DNA of 32,957 nucleotides from an uncultured Gammaproteobacteria bacterium (GTDB taxonomy: Bacteria; Pseudomonadota; Gammaproteobacteria; GCA-001735895): positions 1 through 32,957 of the forward strand of contig CAJXUC010000035.1 in assembly GCA_913061315.1 (NCBI GenBank), given 5' to 3'. The notes beneath the pieces are model-generated. The model saw only the letters and a list, made by a program, of their open reading frames with translations, was not told the origin of the DNA and searched no databases. The position numbers and the translations under genes were made by a program. Positions 1 to 8,001 of this stretch are shown one piece after another (positions within the stretch are counted from its first letter, which is position 1; each line of letters starts with the position of its first letter).

Positions 1-50
1 TACGAGATAGCGTAGCGTCTCGTGGGCTCGGAGATGTGTATAAGAGACAG
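1..50 (+). other. Untrimmed Illumina Nextera i7 adapter (not genomic)
   Basis: Bases 1-8 match the end of the P7 flow-cell primer. Bases 9-16 (AGCGTAGC) match the adapter form of a Nextera i7 index (N709, from memory). Bases 17-50 match the Nextera read-2 transposase adapter, ending in the 19-base Tn5 mosaic end AGATGTGTATAAGAGACAG at 32-50. This is library-construction sequence left on the contig end. It should be removed and must not be read as a Tn5 insertion. Genomic sequence starts at about 51, so the contig really ends there. Confidence 0.97.
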
Positions 51-235
51 TCAAATAATAGTCTTAGCTTATTACCATAAATATTTAAATAACTATGGTT
101 ATATTGAGTTTGTAGTGGTCAAGTTTATATGGCCAATTCAGATAGTTATGTAAGCCAGATGTACTTGAATTGACGCTTACGTTAAAAATAGCCTTTACTA
201 CCATCACTTTATTGAGTCGTCTTGGACTCATCTAT

Positions 236-1783
236 TTATTTGCTAATTGGATGGAAATCCCCAGAATGGATTCGGTCAGTATTTTTAACTGACCACAAGG
301 GAATTAAACCTAGCGCAATCATCTTGCTGGCACCCGAATCGGTTAGTGGTATTTCAGCGCAGGGTTTAACCCGTGTTTGGCCGCCTTGCTCAAAATAATG
401 AATGGGTAAATCCTCAGCCGTCATTGAACCAGAAAAATCCATGTCCCAGCCACTGCTAATAAATGTTCTTGCGATTTGCACTGCTTTCAGAAACGCCGGG
501 TTTCCCCATAGGTAATGACTATGTTCCGGTTGATCGGACATTTCTTCGAAGGCAAAAGCTTTTACAGGAGTTGTTTTGTTGCCATAAGGCATGCGCAGTA
601 AAAACTGGGGTAATGCTAGGCTGATAGACTTAGCGACTGGTGATTCGCGAAGTAATGTCCAAGCTTTTTCAACTGATTGATCAATGTCTGTTTGCCAATC
701 ACGCATTTTGGGTGTGATTGCAAAAGAAGGGCAGCCGATTAAATTCTCATTGGCGGCTGCGAAGAAATGGGCATCAGATTTCTGGGCAATTACCCCGATT
801 TGAGATAGCAGTAATATGTCGTCGATATCAGCACCAAAGCGGTAGTTACCAACAATTAGGTTCCAATTAATATCACCCGCCGAGTCATCACAAAATTTTT
901 GATACGACTGTGACTGCGTAACATCGTCTACAGCTAGGTCAGCCGTCAGTTCATCTTGATTAATATCAAATAAATAGAGCTTTACGGTCTTTCCACTTTG
1001 GACTCTCTTGACCACAAAATGGACGCTATGCCATAGGGATTCAAGCGCTTGAAATTCAGGGTTATGGATCAGATTGCGCATTTGCTGAGCGATAATTTCA
1101 TCAACAGAAGCAATCAGTTCATCCTGCCGGACATCCCGAGAAAGCGTTTTACGAATACCGATGGTCTGCCGAATAAAAATATCAACCAAAGACTTAGTTT
1201 TTGAGTCTGTGTCTAAAATTGCTTCATCTGAATTTTGTTCCAATCGATCTTCAGTTTTTTCCATGATTGAATCAAGTAAGCTGATACCAGGCACTATCGA
1301 CGATGACGTCTTTGATAACGGTTGCGTTGTATTTAGTTGTGCCTCTGAAAGTATATTTTCAGCTATTGGCTCTTTATTTGGCAAGTCCAACTCAAGCATG
1401 GCTTGCTTGAAAGTCTTCGGATTATTTAAACGGCTGCGTAAATCCCGAAGTTGACTGAAAATGGGCACATTTTTATAAAGACTGTCGGGTTGAAAGTCTT
1501 TTAATGACGTCAGCGTTAGATCTATATTGTTCATACCAGAGTCATCAACTGAGATAGATAATTGGGGGCTCAGAGAATTTAGAATTTCGTCAAAATTGAA
1601 TCGATCGACGGCTACAAAATCTCGATCGATAATGTCAGGTTTGTTGATGCTGTTGCTAAAGTTTCCCATCATAGCAATAGAAAAACAGGCATCATGCTGA
1701 GTCTGTGACGTGAGGTCTCCATCCTGACCTTGAACGTTGATGTTCATTGAAAAACTGAAGGGTAAGTTTTTAACGTTAGACAT
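236..1783 (-). CDS. Orphan TssB-TssC (VipA-VipB) sheath fusion, C-terminally short
   Basis: This 515-residue protein joins two type VI secretion sheath subunits that are normally separate. Residues about 33-130 resemble TssB/VipA (a conserved DRFNFDEIL-like stretch, then a DFQPDSLY block and an LRDLRSRL helix). Residues 168-178 (SLLDSIMEKTE) closely resemble the N-terminal TssC helix that the ClpV unfoldase recognises. Residues about 200-515 follow TssC/VipB: NPEFQALESLWHSVHF, LLRMPYG near 397, and the GLIPLWSVKNTDRI block near 492. Ordinary TssC runs roughly 100 residues beyond that block; here the protein stops, so the VipB C-terminal domain is absent. No continuation is visible in any minus frame of 51-235. 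The start is backed by AGGT 6 bases upstream. It lies 9 bp after the site-2 protease gene and is probably cotranscribed with it. No other tss gene is in the window. The family assignment is good; the function (secretion, other contractile structure or decayed remnant) is unknown. Confidence 0.82.
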   Translation of the reverse strand: MSNVKNLPFSFSMNINVQGQDGDLTSQTQHDACFSIAMMGNFSNSINKPDIIDRDFVAVDRFNFDEILNSLSPQLSISVDDSGMNNIDLTLTSLKDFQPDSLYKNVPIFSQLRDLRSRLNNPKTFKQAMLELDLPNKEPIAENILSEAQLNTTQPLSKTSSSIVPGISLLDSIMEKTEDRLEQNSDEAILDTDSKTKSLVDIFIRQTIGIRKTLSRDVRQDELIASVDEIIAQQMRNLIHNPEFQALESLWHSVHFVVKRVQSGKTVKLYLFDINQDELTADLAVDDVTQSQSYQKFCDDSAGDINWNLIVGNYRFGADIDDILLLSQIGVIAQKSDAHFFAAANENLIGCPSFAITPKMRDWQTDIDQSVEKAWTLLRESPVAKSISLALPQFLLRMPYGNKTTPVKAFAFEEMSDQPEHSHYLWGNPAFLKAVQIARTFISSGWDMDFSGSMTAEDLPIHYFEQGGQTRVKPCAEIPLTDSGASKMIALGLIPLWSVKNTDRIHSGDFHPISK

Positions 1784-1792
1784 AAGGTACCT

Positions 1793-2434
1793 TTAAACAA
1801 AAATAATGGTAGATAACAACGACTGACCAAGCCTCCAAACATTATCAAAAATTGGTACGCCTATTAAATTAAGCAGAACAAGTCCTAAAAGCGCATAGGA
1901 GCCGTATTGGTGATTATAATGGTAGTAACGTTGCGCCAACTTCCGAGGTAAAAAATAAGGCAAAATGTAATGTCCGTCAAGTGGGCCTATTGGAATGAGG
2001 TTGAATAGCATGAGCAGTAAATTAATGAGGGCTAGATAGCTGAAAAAAAACCGTGCGCCTTCCCCTGAAAATATTCCCCAACCGCCCTGAACGCCAATCA
2101 CGTAGACATTAATGGTAACAATGGCGACCAATAGATTCATTGCAGGCCCTGCCGCTGCGACGAATAAAATACCCCAAAAAGACTTATAGTTGGCAGGGTT
2201 GGTCGGCACGGGCTTGGCATAACCGAACCCAATTAAAACCACCATTAATAGCCCCATTGGGTCGATATGGGCAATAGGGTTCAAGGTTAGGCGCCCGGCT
2301 TTTTCAGCCGTATGGTCACCAAATAGCTTCGCAACGATTCCGTGACCATACTCATGAAAAGTCAAAGATATAGTGAGCGCAATAATGATGGATATAAAAA
2401 GCAAATATTGCTGTTCAGCTAAGAGTTGGAGCAT
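1793..2434 (-). CDS. Site-2 protease family (M50) membrane metalloprotease
   Basis: A 213-residue polytopic membrane protein of the small S2P/M50 type, which cleaves substrates within the membrane or acts on membrane-proximal substrates. The zinc site is complete: HEYGH at residues 27-31 inside the first hydrophobic segment, and the third ligand Asp153 in a NLIPIGPLDG motif at 145-154. An AGPAMN motif near residues 95-100 is also typical of the family. Hydrophobic segments lie at about 10-26, 61-72, 88-114, 129-149 and 177-195. There is no PDZ domain, unlike RseP. It is the first gene of a probable two-gene minus-strand unit with the TssB-TssC fusion. The family is clear, but no substrate can be named from sequence. 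Confidence 0.9.
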   Translation of the reverse strand: MLQLLAEQQYLLFISIIIALTISLTFHEYGHGIVAKLFGDHTAEKAGRLTLNPIAHIDPMGLLMVVLIGFGYAKPVPTNPANYKSFWGILFVAAAGPAMNLLVAIVTINVYVIGVQGGWGIFSGEGARFFFSYLALINLLLMLFNLIPIGPLDGHYILPYFLPRKLAQRYYHYNHQYGSYALLGLVLLNLIGVPIFDNVWRLGQSLLSTIIFV

Positions 2435-2802
2435 TTATAAACCTATCCTTGAAAGTGAGTAGCCTTAAGTAAAAAAATTTAAGGAATCCAAATGAGTAGC
2501 ATACTAATAAAATTAACCTCTGCCTATTAAAACCCTTTGGTTAAAAGATGCGAATTAACGCTTATAAATTATCTGCTCAGTAATCGAAATATTAAAAATG
2601 GTTATGAATAAGGCTATATTTCAACCTGATACCATTGTTGAATGGTTTTGGCAATTCAGGAATATGCGATAGAATTTGTTGATTACGTTAGACTATCTTT
2701 TATGCTTTTCCAAATCGTTGAGTGGACGTTGTTTAGGCGCATTAGTTTTCTGAATAAAATACTATGCAATATCTAGTATCTCTTGTGGAGGGAGCATTAA
2801 AT
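2435..2802. other. Divergent intergenic region with a compound hairpin
   Basis: This 368-bp stretch separates the minus-strand protease and the plus-strand tpm, so it should hold promoters for both. No convincing -35/-10 pair was found by eye. It contains a compound dyad at 2625-2660: outer arms CCTGA/TCAGG, and an inner 6-bp stem ACCATT/AATGGT with a 4-base loop at 2631-2646. No open reading frame with family resemblance was seen. Confidence 0.5.
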
Positions 2803-3459
2803 ATGCAGGAAAAAGACTGGTTAATCCGTTGGCAAAAGAACCAAATTGGATTTCATGATGCCGAGGTTAATAGCCACTTAAAAAAGTACATATCAGCCAG
2901 TGACCTAAAGCCGGGAGATACTATATTCTTGCCACTATGTGGTAAGTCTGCTGATATTACCTGGCTTGCAGAACAGGACTTTCAGGTAATTGGAGTCGAA
3001 TTGTCAGCGATTGCTATTGAGTCTTATTTTAGTGAGCAAGGGTTAAGTTTTGATCGGGTAGAGTCGGGTCGGTTTATTACCCGAAGTAGTCGCAATATCC
3101 ATTTACTCGAAGGCAGCTTCTTTGATTTACGGCATCAAGATTTAGGCGATTGCAGCTTGGTTTATGACAGAGCATCACTAATCGCATTCGATGAACCAAC
3201 TCGAACCAGATATGCCCAATGGATGCGATCGATCATAGGTAATGACACCGATATATTGCTCGTCACTTTGGATTATAATCAATCAGAAATGAATGGACCG
3301 CCATTTGCGGTTTCAACCCATGAGATCATGCGCCACTTCGAGTCTGCGTTCCAAATTGATATTATTCGCCAAACAGAAATAGTGGATGAGTCTCCGCGCT
3401 GGCGCTCTAAAGGGCTATCGTCGTTAGTTGAGAGCGTTTACCAATTGGGGGAAAAGTAA
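2803..3459 (+). CDS. tpm: Thiopurine S-methyltransferase
   Basis: A SAM-dependent methyltransferase of the bacterial TPMT family. These enzymes methylate thiopurines and, in gammaproteobacteria, selenium and tellurium oxyanions, so the gene is often linked to tellurite or selenite tolerance. The N-terminus WLIRWQKNQIGFH is the family hallmark, followed by the SAM-binding segment FLPLCGKSADITWL and GVELS. An in-frame ATG exists at 2764, but the ATG at 2803 is preferred: GGAGGGA at 2787-2793 sits 9 bases before it, and the resulting 218 residues match the usual family length. The stop overlaps the next gene's start by 1 bp (TAATG), indicating translational coupling. Confidence 0.92.
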   Translation: MQEKDWLIRWQKNQIGFHDAEVNSHLKKYISASDLKPGDTIFLPLCGKSADITWLAEQDFQVIGVELSAIAIESYFSEQGLSFDRVESGRFITRSSRNIHLLEGSFFDLRHQDLGDCSLVYDRASLIAFDEPTRTRYAQWMRSIIGNDTDILLVTLDYNQSEMNGPPFAVSTHEIMRHFESAFQIDIIRQTEIVDESPRWRSKGLSSLVESVYQLGEK

Positions 3460-4277
3460 TGAGTCTGAAGTTTCAAGGTAATCTACATAAAATGCATGTG
3501 CAGATTGGATCCCCGGTGCGCTATCAGCTTGAACTATCAAAAAAAATGCTGTTATTGAATGACTGGTTGGGCAAAGATATACGAATTGAGTATCTGCAAA
3601 GCATTGAATGCACTCATTGTGGACGAGCAATGAAAAAGAGCTTTAATCAAGGTTACTGTTACCCCTGTTTTAGAAGTCTAGCTCAATGTGATATTTGCAT
3701 CATGTCTCCTGAAAAATGTCACTATCATTTGGGTACTTGCCGTGAACCTGAGTGGGGTATCCAATTTTGTATGAAACCCCATATTGTTTATCTTTCGAAC
3801 ACATCAGGGGTCAAGGTTGGAGTCACTCGGGAAACTCAAATCCCGACTCGTTGGATTGATCAAGGTGCAAGGCAGGCGATGCCAATTTTAAGGGTATCAA
3901 AGCGCTATAATGCAGGTCTGGTTGAAGTTGCATTCAAAAAATTCCTAAACGATAAAACCAATTGGCGCACTATGCTTAAGAATGAGTTTGAACCTGTTGA
4001 TTTACTGGCAGTTTTTAATCAGTATTGGCCCGAAGTTGAAGCGGGACTGGATGATGGTATTAAGACTGACGTGGAAGTCATGGCGAGTGCTGATGCAATG
4101 CTGGAATTAGAATTTCCAGCTAACAGCTATCCGTCGAAGATTAGCAGTTTTAATCTGGATAAAAATCCCCTCGTGGAAGGTCGATTGGATGCCATAAAAG
4201 GACAGTACTTAATTATGAATACAGGTGTGATTAATATTCGGAAATACTCGGGCTATTTAGTCAGTTTAGAAGCTTAA
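3459..4277 (+). CDS. DUF2797 family Cys-rich protein
   Basis: A 272-residue soluble protein recognised as DUF2797, a family of unknown function. It has a dense set of cysteines in the N-terminal third (C51, C54, C67, C70, C77, C80, C87, C94), arranged largely as CxxC pairs, which suggests zinc or another metal. A later segment (YLSNTSGVKVGVTR, then RWIDQGA, around residues 110-137) carries a conserved core that faintly recalls GIY-YIG-like domains; that link is only an impression. The gene starts inside the tpm stop codon, so the two are coupled, but nothing in the sequence explains a shared role. Confidence 0.8.
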   Translation: MSLKFQGNLHKMHVQIGSPVRYQLELSKKMLLLNDWLGKDIRIEYLQSIECTHCGRAMKKSFNQGYCYPCFRSLAQCDICIMSPEKCHYHLGTCREPEWGIQFCMKPHIVYLSNTSGVKVGVTRETQIPTRWIDQGARQAMPILRVSKRYNAGLVEVAFKKFLNDKTNWRTMLKNEFEPVDLLAVFNQYWPEVEAGLDDGIKTDVEVMASADAMLELEFPANSYPSKISSFNLDKNPLVEGRLDAIKGQYLIMNTGVINIRKYSGYLVSLEA

Positions 4278-4294
4278 TAATCTAGTTACTGAAC

Positions 4295-4314
4295 AAAAAG
4301 GCTTAAATAGCCTT
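4295..4314 (-). terminator. Intrinsic terminator overlapping the pyrD stop
   Basis: Reading the minus strand, AAGGCT, a 5-base loop and AGCCTT form a 6-bp stem (4314-4298) that runs directly into a five-T tract (to 4295). The stem begins in the last codons of pyrD, so stop codon and terminator are merged. It also lies 20 bp past the end of the convergent DUF2797 gene, where it could slow plus-strand transcripts. Confidence 0.55.
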
Positions 4315-5298
4315 GAGTGTCTCTGCCACTAACCCCGGCCCCCGGTAAATTAGCCCTGAATAAATTTGAATTAACTTCGCCCCACGTTCGAAACGTTCCT
4401 TTGCCTCGGCTGCTGAACTGATTCCACCAACCGAAATAATGGGTATTTCATCTTGAAGCGCACGATGAAATTCACTCAAAACATGTTGTGATTTTAGCGC
4501 TAACACATCACCACTTAAACCGCCGTTTTCATGTGCCAGTGGATGATCTACTACCCGACTTCGATCGAGCGTTGTGTTGTTAGCGATGAGACAATCAATC
4601 TTATGTTTGCGTAGCAAGTCCGCAATGCCAGGAATCGCCTTGTCGTCTAGATCGGGTGCTACTTTGAGTGCTATCGGACGGTTAACTTGATGTAAGTCTT
4701 GTAATTCCAAGCGGGTTTGGCTAATACCATAAAGCAATGAATCGAGGGCTTCTTCAGTTTGTAAGTCGCGTAATCCGGGTGTGTTGGGTGATGATATATT
4801 GACCGTAATGTAATCAGCCTGCAGATACACTTTTTGCATTGCAAGGCGATAGTCATCAAGCGCATCGTCGACAGCAGTAGTCAGATTTTTACCTATATTA
4901 ATACCTAAAACATAGGGCTTAGGTTGAGATGTCACCTGTTTAACCAAGTGATCTACTCCTTTGTTGTTGAAGCCCATGCGGTTGATGATACTGCGATGCT
5001 GAGGTAGCCTGAATAAGCGTGGCTTTGGATTGCCACTCTGTGGCTTTGGGGTGACCGTTCCAACTTCTATAAACCCAAAGCCTAATTTGCTTAGGCCGGG
5101 CAGGTAGTCTGCATTTTTATCTAATCCGGCGGCTAATCCAATTGGGTTAGGGAAGTTGAGACCCATCACAGTCACTGGCTTTTCAACTCGAGTTTGGGGT
5201 ATTAACGCATGAAAGCGATTCAGCATTCCGAGGCTGATATCGTGAGCAAGCTCTGCGTCAACGGAAAATAAAATAGGCTTCAGTAGCGAGTAAATCAT
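4303..5298 (-). CDS. pyrD: Dihydroorotate dehydrogenase (quinone), class 2
   Basis: Oxidises dihydroorotate to orotate in pyrimidine synthesis, using FMN and passing electrons to membrane quinone. The 331-residue length fits class 2. The N-terminal 40 residues (MIYSLLKPILF and following) form the membrane-associating helices that class 1 enzymes lack. Core motifs are GLAAGLDKN at 54-62, the NRMGFNN loop at 106-112, and NISSPNTPGLRDLQ at 167-180, which carries the catalytic serine region. The FMN-phosphate loops near GGIS and YSGLIYRGP are also present. It follows the fused glycosyltransferase gene after 20 bp, so it is probably the last gene of the arsS unit, though a housekeeping gene would usually have its own promoter. 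No clear Shine-Dalgarno sequence precedes the ATG. Confidence 0.96.
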   Translation of the reverse strand: MIYSLLKPILFSVDAELAHDISLGMLNRFHALIPQTRVEKPVTVMGLNFPNPIGLAAGLDKNADYLPGLSKLGFGFIEVGTVTPKPQSGNPKPRLFRLPQHRSIINRMGFNNKGVDHLVKQVTSQPKPYVLGINIGKNLTTAVDDALDDYRLAMQKVYLQADYITVNISSPNTPGLRDLQTEEALDSLLYGISQTRLELQDLHQVNRPIALKVAPDLDDKAIPGIADLLRKHKIDCLIANNTTLDRSRVVDHPLAHENGGLSGDVLALKSQHVLSEFHRALQDEIPIISVGGISSAAEAKERFERGAKLIQIYSGLIYRGPGLVAETLKAI

Positions 5299-5318
5299 TG
5301 GTTGCTCAGTGTGATTTC

Positions 5319-6635
5319 TTATAGTTTGTGATGGATGATCGATAGAAGATTAGGATAGTGACCCAGATCCGATAAGGTATCAATATCTCTTACCATTTCA
5401 AGTAGGTGAACTTGGTAATTGAGCAACTGAGCGTTGTCGATGGTTTGTTGCAAAACAAGGCTGGTGCTCCATTGGACCTGATGGAAAAGTAGCGGATCAA
5501 TCACTCGGCAGCCAATTAGTGCGAAGCCACCATCGAAGGTGGGTAGTAGCACAATATCATTGTTATCGAGCGCGGTGGTGGCATGGTCAAAATGAGATTG
5601 GTTTATATCAAGGCAATCAGAGCCTATTAACAAAACTTTGTTGATAAGCTCTTTTGATAGCTCTCTTTGAAGTGCAAACAACATCTTATCACCCAGACCA
5701 TTGCCTTGTTGTAAGTGATAAGTTTCCTGTTGAAAAACGCTGTCTTGAGTCTCTTCACTTAACCAAATTTGATAAGGACAGTGAGACACTCTCAATAGAC
5801 CCAGGGTGTGGGTCAAACAGTGTCGAAAAACATGGGCTGCTTTACTGGCACCAATATCTGGGATGAGACGTGTTTTGACCATACCCTCAACCGGCGGTTT
5901 GGCGAAAACTTGGATAACTGGCATCGGCTCCAGACTAGCTGTTGGCTCTTGGCGTGATGATAACTTGGGGTAATAAATTTGATGTAGTCGATTAGGGTTG
6001 ATTCCTAGCCAATAAACGAATCTTAACCACCACATCAAGATAACGGTTTTCGCCATACCCTTTTGTTCCCAACGACGACTAGAGGTTATAACAGAGTCTG
6101 CAGCAATACACGGCTTGTGTGTCTGCCGTGCCTTCTTAGAGATTGCGATATCTTCCATGATTGGAATTGAAGGAAATCTGTGAAGTGAAGTAAAAAAGGC
6201 GCGTTTAAAAAAAAGAGCCTGGTCTCCAGTTCCAATAGAACTCAATCGTGAGCGAAGATTGATTGCTTTTTCAATAATACGGAAAAACCAATGTTGTCCG
6301 CTGAGATGGACGGGGAAAAAGCCCCAATGGCAATTGAGTTGATTAGTCCAGTTTACAGGTAAGATCGTATCGGCATGTAAGAACAGCAACCAGTCGCCCT
6401 TTGCTATTTGGCTAGCGGCATTCATTTGATGCGCTCGACCAGGTGCACTGGAAATGACTTGGCAAGCAAATTGACGTGCTATTAAGACAGAGTGATCCGT
6501 ACTCCCACCATCACAAATAATGACTTCGACAGTTGTTAAATCCGCCATGCTATCAAATAGTCGTTGCAGGTTTTTTTTTAACTGAAAAGCGTCATTTAAT
6601 ACTGGGATAATGACGCTGATGGATATCTCGGTCAT
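5319..6635 (-). CDS. Fused arsenosugar glycosyltransferase (TIGR04283 + TIGR04282/DUF2064)
   Basis: A 438-residue protein made of two enzymes usually encoded separately. Residues about 1-230 are a GT-A family 2 glycosyltransferase (ISVIIPVLND at the start, EVIICDGGSTDHS, a LFLHADT metal-binding segment, GDQALFF) of the TIGR04283 type. Residues about 240-438 are DUF2064/TIGR04282, a nucleotidyl- or glycosyl-transferase-like fold (FAKPPVEGMVKTRLIP, LIGSDC, DGGFALIG, DIDTLSDL). Both families are named for co-occurrence with arsenosugar genes. Although the frame is open further upstream, the start at 6635 is favoured because its ATG overlaps the arsS stop as TAATG. The protein probably acts in the cytoplasm on the ArsS product; its exact substrate is unproven. 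Confidence 0.87.
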   Translation of the reverse strand: MTEISISVIIPVLNDAFQLKKNLQRLFDSMADLTTVEVIICDGGSTDHSVLIARQFACQVISSAPGRAHQMNAASQIAKGDWLLFLHADTILPVNWTNQLNCHWGFFPVHLSGQHWFFRIIEKAINLRSRLSSIGTGDQALFFKRAFFTSLHRFPSIPIMEDIAISKKARQTHKPCIAADSVITSSRRWEQKGMAKTVILMWWLRFVYWLGINPNRLHQIYYPKLSSRQEPTASLEPMPVIQVFAKPPVEGMVKTRLIPDIGASKAAHVFRHCLTHTLGLLRVSHCPYQIWLSEETQDSVFQQETYHLQQGNGLGDKMLFALQRELSKELINKVLLIGSDCLDINQSHFDHATTALDNNDIVLLPTFDGGFALIGCRVIDPLLFHQVQWSTSLVLQQTIDNAQLLNYQVHLLEMVRDIDTLSDLGHYPNLLSIIHHKL

Positions 6636-7606
6636 TAGCCGAGTGCACCACCGCAACTGCTGCCTTGACCTGCTGTACAGCCATAACAATGGTCAGCAAC
6701 ATTTATTGGGATGTTGACTAAATCATCAATCAAAACATCCCGAATATGTAATGGCTCTTGATTTTGGTTATATGGACTGGTGATATTCATATTTAACATT
6801 TGATTAAAATCGCAGTCATAAACAAAGCCCTGCCAATCGACACTGAGTTGATTCTTACACATAAGTCCATCTAGATTCACTGGGCTGTAAGCATCTTTTA
6901 ATAACGTCATATAGTTGTTAAATTCACCCTTTGATATCAAGGTACTACCAAAGCGTGCGATGGGCATATTAGTAATAGTAAATAACTGGTCGAACTGAAT
7001 GTCGAACTCTGCCTGAAGAAACTTTTTATAGTCAGCTCGTAATTCAGTCTGTGATGGGGGAAGAAAGGGACCGGTTGGGTTATAAACTAGGGTAATTGAG
7101 AGAGAACTATTGGGTTGGCTGTAACCCAGGTGATTTAATATTTGTAATGCCTCGATACTTTTTTGATAAACACCCTTGCCACGCTGACCATCGACATTTT
7201 CTTCTATATAGCAAGGTAAAGAGGCCACAATTTGAACATCGTTATCAGCCAAAAATTGAGCCATGTCTTCATAGCCCGGTTCAAGCAAAATAGTGAGGTT
7301 ACATCGGTCAATGACCTTAACTCCAAGTGCACGAGCCTTGAGCACCAAGTGTTTGAATAAGGGGTTCATTTCGGGCGCGCCACCGGTTAAATCAAGGGTA
7401 TGAACCGACGGCTGTTTTAATATTTGAAGTAAATCGTCCATATTGTCTTCAGTCATTAGCTCTTTACGATTGGGGCCCGCAGCTACGTGACAATGCAAGC
7501 AAGACTGATTGCAGAGATATCCCAAATTCACTTGTAACACTTCGATGGCGCGACGCGAAACAGAGGGGAAATCAGTATTCTTTAATAAAGGCCAAGTGTC
7601 TTTCAT
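6635..7606 (-). CDS. arsS: Arsenosugar biosynthesis radical SAM protein ArsS
   Basis: A 323-residue radical SAM enzyme. ArsS is known to join a 5'-deoxyadenosyl group from SAM to methylated arsenic on the way to arsenosugars. The iron-sulfur motif CNQSCLHCH (CxxxCxxC) is at about residues 33-41, followed by the TGGAPE segment of radical SAM enzymes. The C-terminus has the family's Cys cluster (CYGCTAGQGSSCGG). Some ArsS relatives are selenoproteins; here the visible positions are cysteines and no in-frame TGA is involved. It heads a minus-strand unit with the fused glycosyltransferase and perhaps pyrD. The arsenic methyltransferase ArsM that supplies the substrate is not in this window. Confidence 0.92.
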   Translation of the reverse strand: MKDTWPLLKNTDFPSVSRRAIEVLQVNLGYLCNQSCLHCHVAAGPNRKELMTEDNMDDLLQILKQPSVHTLDLTGGAPEMNPLFKHLVLKARALGVKVIDRCNLTILLEPGYEDMAQFLADNDVQIVASLPCYIEENVDGQRGKGVYQKSIEALQILNHLGYSQPNSSLSITLVYNPTGPFLPPSQTELRADYKKFLQAEFDIQFDQLFTITNMPIARFGSTLISKGEFNNYMTLLKDAYSPVNLDGLMCKNQLSVDWQGFVYDCDFNQMLNMNITSPYNQNQEPLHIRDVLIDDLVNIPINVADHCYGCTAGQGSSCGGALG

Positions 7607-8001
7607 AGGTTCTGTCGTGTTGATGACTCTGAGTAGGATAGACCGATACTAGCATATAGAGTTCCAGAAGTGCTTTGGTTGGGTTATCAAATCTCAAATT
7701 GCGTTATTGACTTTAATAAGAAGCCCAGCGGCATAACACGTTTGTATCGTATGAATTGAACTTTTTGATGTTGGTAATATTTATTTTTTAATTGAAAATT
7801 AACTATGGATGGTAAATAGCCTGAACAATTGAATCTTTCAACCTACCCTGTTTAGTCTTTATGATACAGCCGAAAATAGTATAATATCGTTATCCGGATT
7901 GCTCAGAACCTGTAATTTCAGGCATCTCCATAATAGTGCTTTGGTATTTGGCGCGGATTCTAAGCGCAAACTGCTAACCTTTACTCCATAGGTAATTGTG
8001 A
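7607..8001. other. Divergent intergenic region, arsS / yrfG
   Basis: This 395-bp AT-rich stretch separates arsS (minus) from yrfG (plus) and holds no recognisable gene. It carries a perfect TATAAT at 7880-7885 in the right orientation for yrfG. If used, it would give a leader of about 110 bases containing a short CCTG/CAGG hairpin at 7909-7922. An AT-rich dyad TTAAT/ATTAA lies near 7787-7801. No arsenic-regulator (ArsR-like) operator was recognised upstream of arsS. Confidence 0.5.
7880..7885 (+). promoter_or_regulatory. Candidate -10 element for yrfG
   Basis: A perfect TATAAT lies 116 bp upstream of the yrfG start on the same strand. No good -35 hexamer is seen at 16-18 bp spacing, so it is only a candidate sigma-70 promoter. 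Confidence 0.35.

Noticed and set aside
32..50. Tn5 mosaic end suggesting a transposon insertion
   Set aside because: It is part of a complete Nextera adapter with index at the very contig end, so it comes from library preparation.
213..230. TGAGTC/GACTCA hairpin just past the TssB-TssC stop as a terminator
   Set aside because: The 6-bp stem is not followed by a T tract on the minus strand; it may be chance.
236..1783. A complete type VI secretion locus
   Set aside because: Only this fused sheath-like gene is present; no hcp, vgrG, baseplate, membrane complex or clpV gene occurs in the window.
5319..5950. DUF2064 half as a cobalamin or molybdenum cofactor nucleotidyltransferase
   Set aside because: The fold is related, but the direct fusion to a TIGR04283-like transferase and linkage to arsS fit the arsenosugar set better; no cofactor biosynthesis gene is near.
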